From an uncultured Ignavibacteria bacterium (GTDB taxonomy: Bacteria > Bacteroidota > Ignavibacteria > Tepidaquicellales > Tepidaquicellaceae), in NCBI GenBank assembly GCA_937924675.1, contig CALEVL010000190.1:1-23645 (forward strand): a DNA stretch of 23,645 nt. Reading direction: 5' to 3'. The position numbers were made by a program, and so were the translations under genes. The notes under the pieces were generated by a model. The model ran no database searches. It was not told where the DNA came from and saw nothing but the letters and a program-made list of their open reading frames with translations. Below, piece after piece: positions 22,478 through 23,645 of the stretch. Each line of letters opens with the position of its first letter. Within the stretch, counting starts at the first letter, position 1.

Positions 22478-23645
22478 ATGAAAGCTTTAATGATGATATT
22501 GTCCTTTTTTGTTCTTGTGACATTATCAACCAAAGGTTTATATAGCCAACACACGAGTGGTTCTGAATTGATAATTGTTTGCAGAACTAGTGAGAATATG
22601 AATAAGAGAGCCAGGGTTAGACCTGTTGGAGCAGTATTCTCAGGAGATGAAAATCCGGACGTTACTCCAAATGGCATTTATAGACTAAGGTCGCAATACC
22701 CAAGGTTTGAAGTTGACAGTATATATGGAGGAATTTCAGATACTCTATCAAATGGAGAAATTGTTTATGTCAACCATGATTCTTTTAATGGAATTGGGGA
22801 ATATTCCATGTCAGTAGGCTACGGTAAATATTTGGTAGAATTTGGTGAATTTGTTGAAATCCCCGGCATAAATGATGAATTTGTTTGGGTACCAATAAAT
22901 GGAAATCCGAAATGTTATGTTGATTTCCTGGATGGGAACTATCCGTTTGCATGTACATCAAACGGATATACTAATGACATTTTGATATTTCTAAACTACA
23001 CCAACGGCATATTCTATATCAGCTTCAGTTTTGCAGGTGGTAATGAGAAATTGCTGACCTACATACCGGAATCTGATTCAACGATAAAAATTTGGCATCA
23101 ACTTGGGAGAACTAATTTACAAGGCACCCCAGATCCAGTATACATAAACTGTATTACAAATGAGCGAAGTCCATCAATTGGAAAGTTCGTTTCAGATACT
23201 CAACAAGTAGCTGGCAACTTCCCAATTGAGGCACCATCATTTATAAGGATAGAAGGGAAGAAATATCCATTCGGGCATATATACCCGAATGAACTAAAGA
23301 ATGTAAATATGGATATAGTAAGAGATATGCAAATTGAACAGAATCGCGAATTCAAATTGTCACATTGCACTTTCTCTCTTCTCCCAAGCGTAGAAATGCT
23401 CATTAATGAAAATTCACAATTCAAGTTACTTAACTACTCATCATTTAAGTGTAGTGAGTCAACTACATTAAGATCTGTAAAGATGGCTAATAACTCATCA
23501 ATCGAAGTTAACGGTGGTAGTGTTAATCTCAACAACACAAAGTTCGAGCTTGCAAACGGAGCTTCGTCATGGAAAGGCATTACTCTGAATAATACCGGAC
23601 TTGACACAATTAAGAACTGCACATTCTCCGGAGCAGATACGATCA
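22478..23645 (+). CDS. Large secreted beta-helix-like protein, cut by the window edge
   Basis: The ATG at 22478 immediately follows the TAG of the preceding gene, and the frame stays open to the window end: 389 residues with no stop. Residues about 1-21 form a signal peptide (KALMMILSFFVLVTLSTKGLYS). A globular segment follows (about 25-250). From roughly residue 270 the sequence turns into short strands with alternating hydrophobic residues and Asn/Ser turns (FKLSHCTFSLLPSVEMLI, FKLLNYSSFKC, SIEVNGGSVNLNNTKFELANGASSWKGITLNNT), the look of a right-handed parallel beta-helix. A T9SS tail would be expected beyond the edge but cannot be seen. No catalytic residues are assigned. Confidence 0.8.
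   Translation, partial: MKALMMILSFFVLVTLSTKGLYSQHTSGSELIIVCRTSENMNKRARVRPVGAVFSGDENPDVTPNGIYRLRSQYPRFEVDSIYGGISDTLSNGEIVYVNHDSFNGIGEYSMSVGYGKYLVEFGEFVEIPGINDEFVWVPINGNPKCYVDFLDGNYPFACTSNGYTNDILIFLNYTNGIFYISFSFAGGNEKLLTYIPESDSTIKIWHQLGRTNLQGTPDPVYINCITNERSPSIGKFVSDTQQVAGNFPIEAPSFIRIEGKKYPFGHIYPNELKNVNMDIVRDMQIEQNREFKLSHCTFSLLPSVEMLINENSQFKLLNYSSFKCSESTTLRSVKMANNSSIEVNGGSVNLNNTKFELANGASSWKGITLNNTGLDTIKNCTFSGADTI

Overview
The window looks like chromosomal DNA of a Gram-negative bacterium from the Bacteroidota/Chlorobiota/Ignavibacteriota group, most likely the Ignavibacteria/Kapabacteria side. This is inferred from several things. There are secreted proteins with C-terminal type IX secretion (T9SS) sorting domains, and lipopolysaccharide genes (KDO-8-phosphate phosphatase, LptF/LptG permease). 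The SRP RNA is of the small bacterial type. Recognisable Shine-Dalgarno sites are largely absent and composition is moderately AT-rich. PurS and PurQ are separate genes, whereas classical Bacteroidetes usually have one long PurL.

Layout. Positions 1-448 hold no gene but contain a duplicated 251-bp unit carrying GC-rich REP-like palindromes. Positions 479-3209 (+) hold a PLP aminotransferase with a clear terminator, a DinB-family protein and a PAP2 phosphatase. Convergent to these is a minus-strand pair, nth (endonuclease III) followed by kdsC. Positions 4385-7743 are an accessory-looking stretch: a degenerate 21-bp tandem array, a tight bicistron of two small unknown proteins (one basic, one acidic), and a secreted LamG/dockerin-like protein on the minus strand. 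Positions 7744-13375 (+) hold kbl, an LptF/LptG permease, the SRP RNA gene, a Gfo/Idh/MocA oxidoreductase, and a PhoB/PhoR-like two-component pair.

Positions 18652 down to 13419 (-) form one long collinear block: holA, an ECF sigma factor, a membrane anti-sigma-like protein, purS, purQ, tatA, gatA. Small gaps and one overlap suggest a single operon joining replication, envelope regulation, purine synthesis, Tat export and tRNA-dependent amidation.

Positions 18653-19399 hold no convincing protein gene but two long inverted repeats and an orphan rho-independent terminator, so they may encode an untranslated RNA or be mobile-element debris. From 19400 to the window end (+) there are three consecutive large secreted-protein genes: two T9SS-sorted proteins built of repeated WD/propeller-like units and one beta-helix-like protein cut by the window edge. 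A 46-residue orphan T9SS tail lies between the first two, pointing to past recombination.

No complete novel system is evident. The most interesting unexplained items are the small-protein bicistron at 5225-5756, the 21-bp array at 4548-4904, the structured non-coding region at 18653-19336, and the T9SS tail remnant at 20908-21069.
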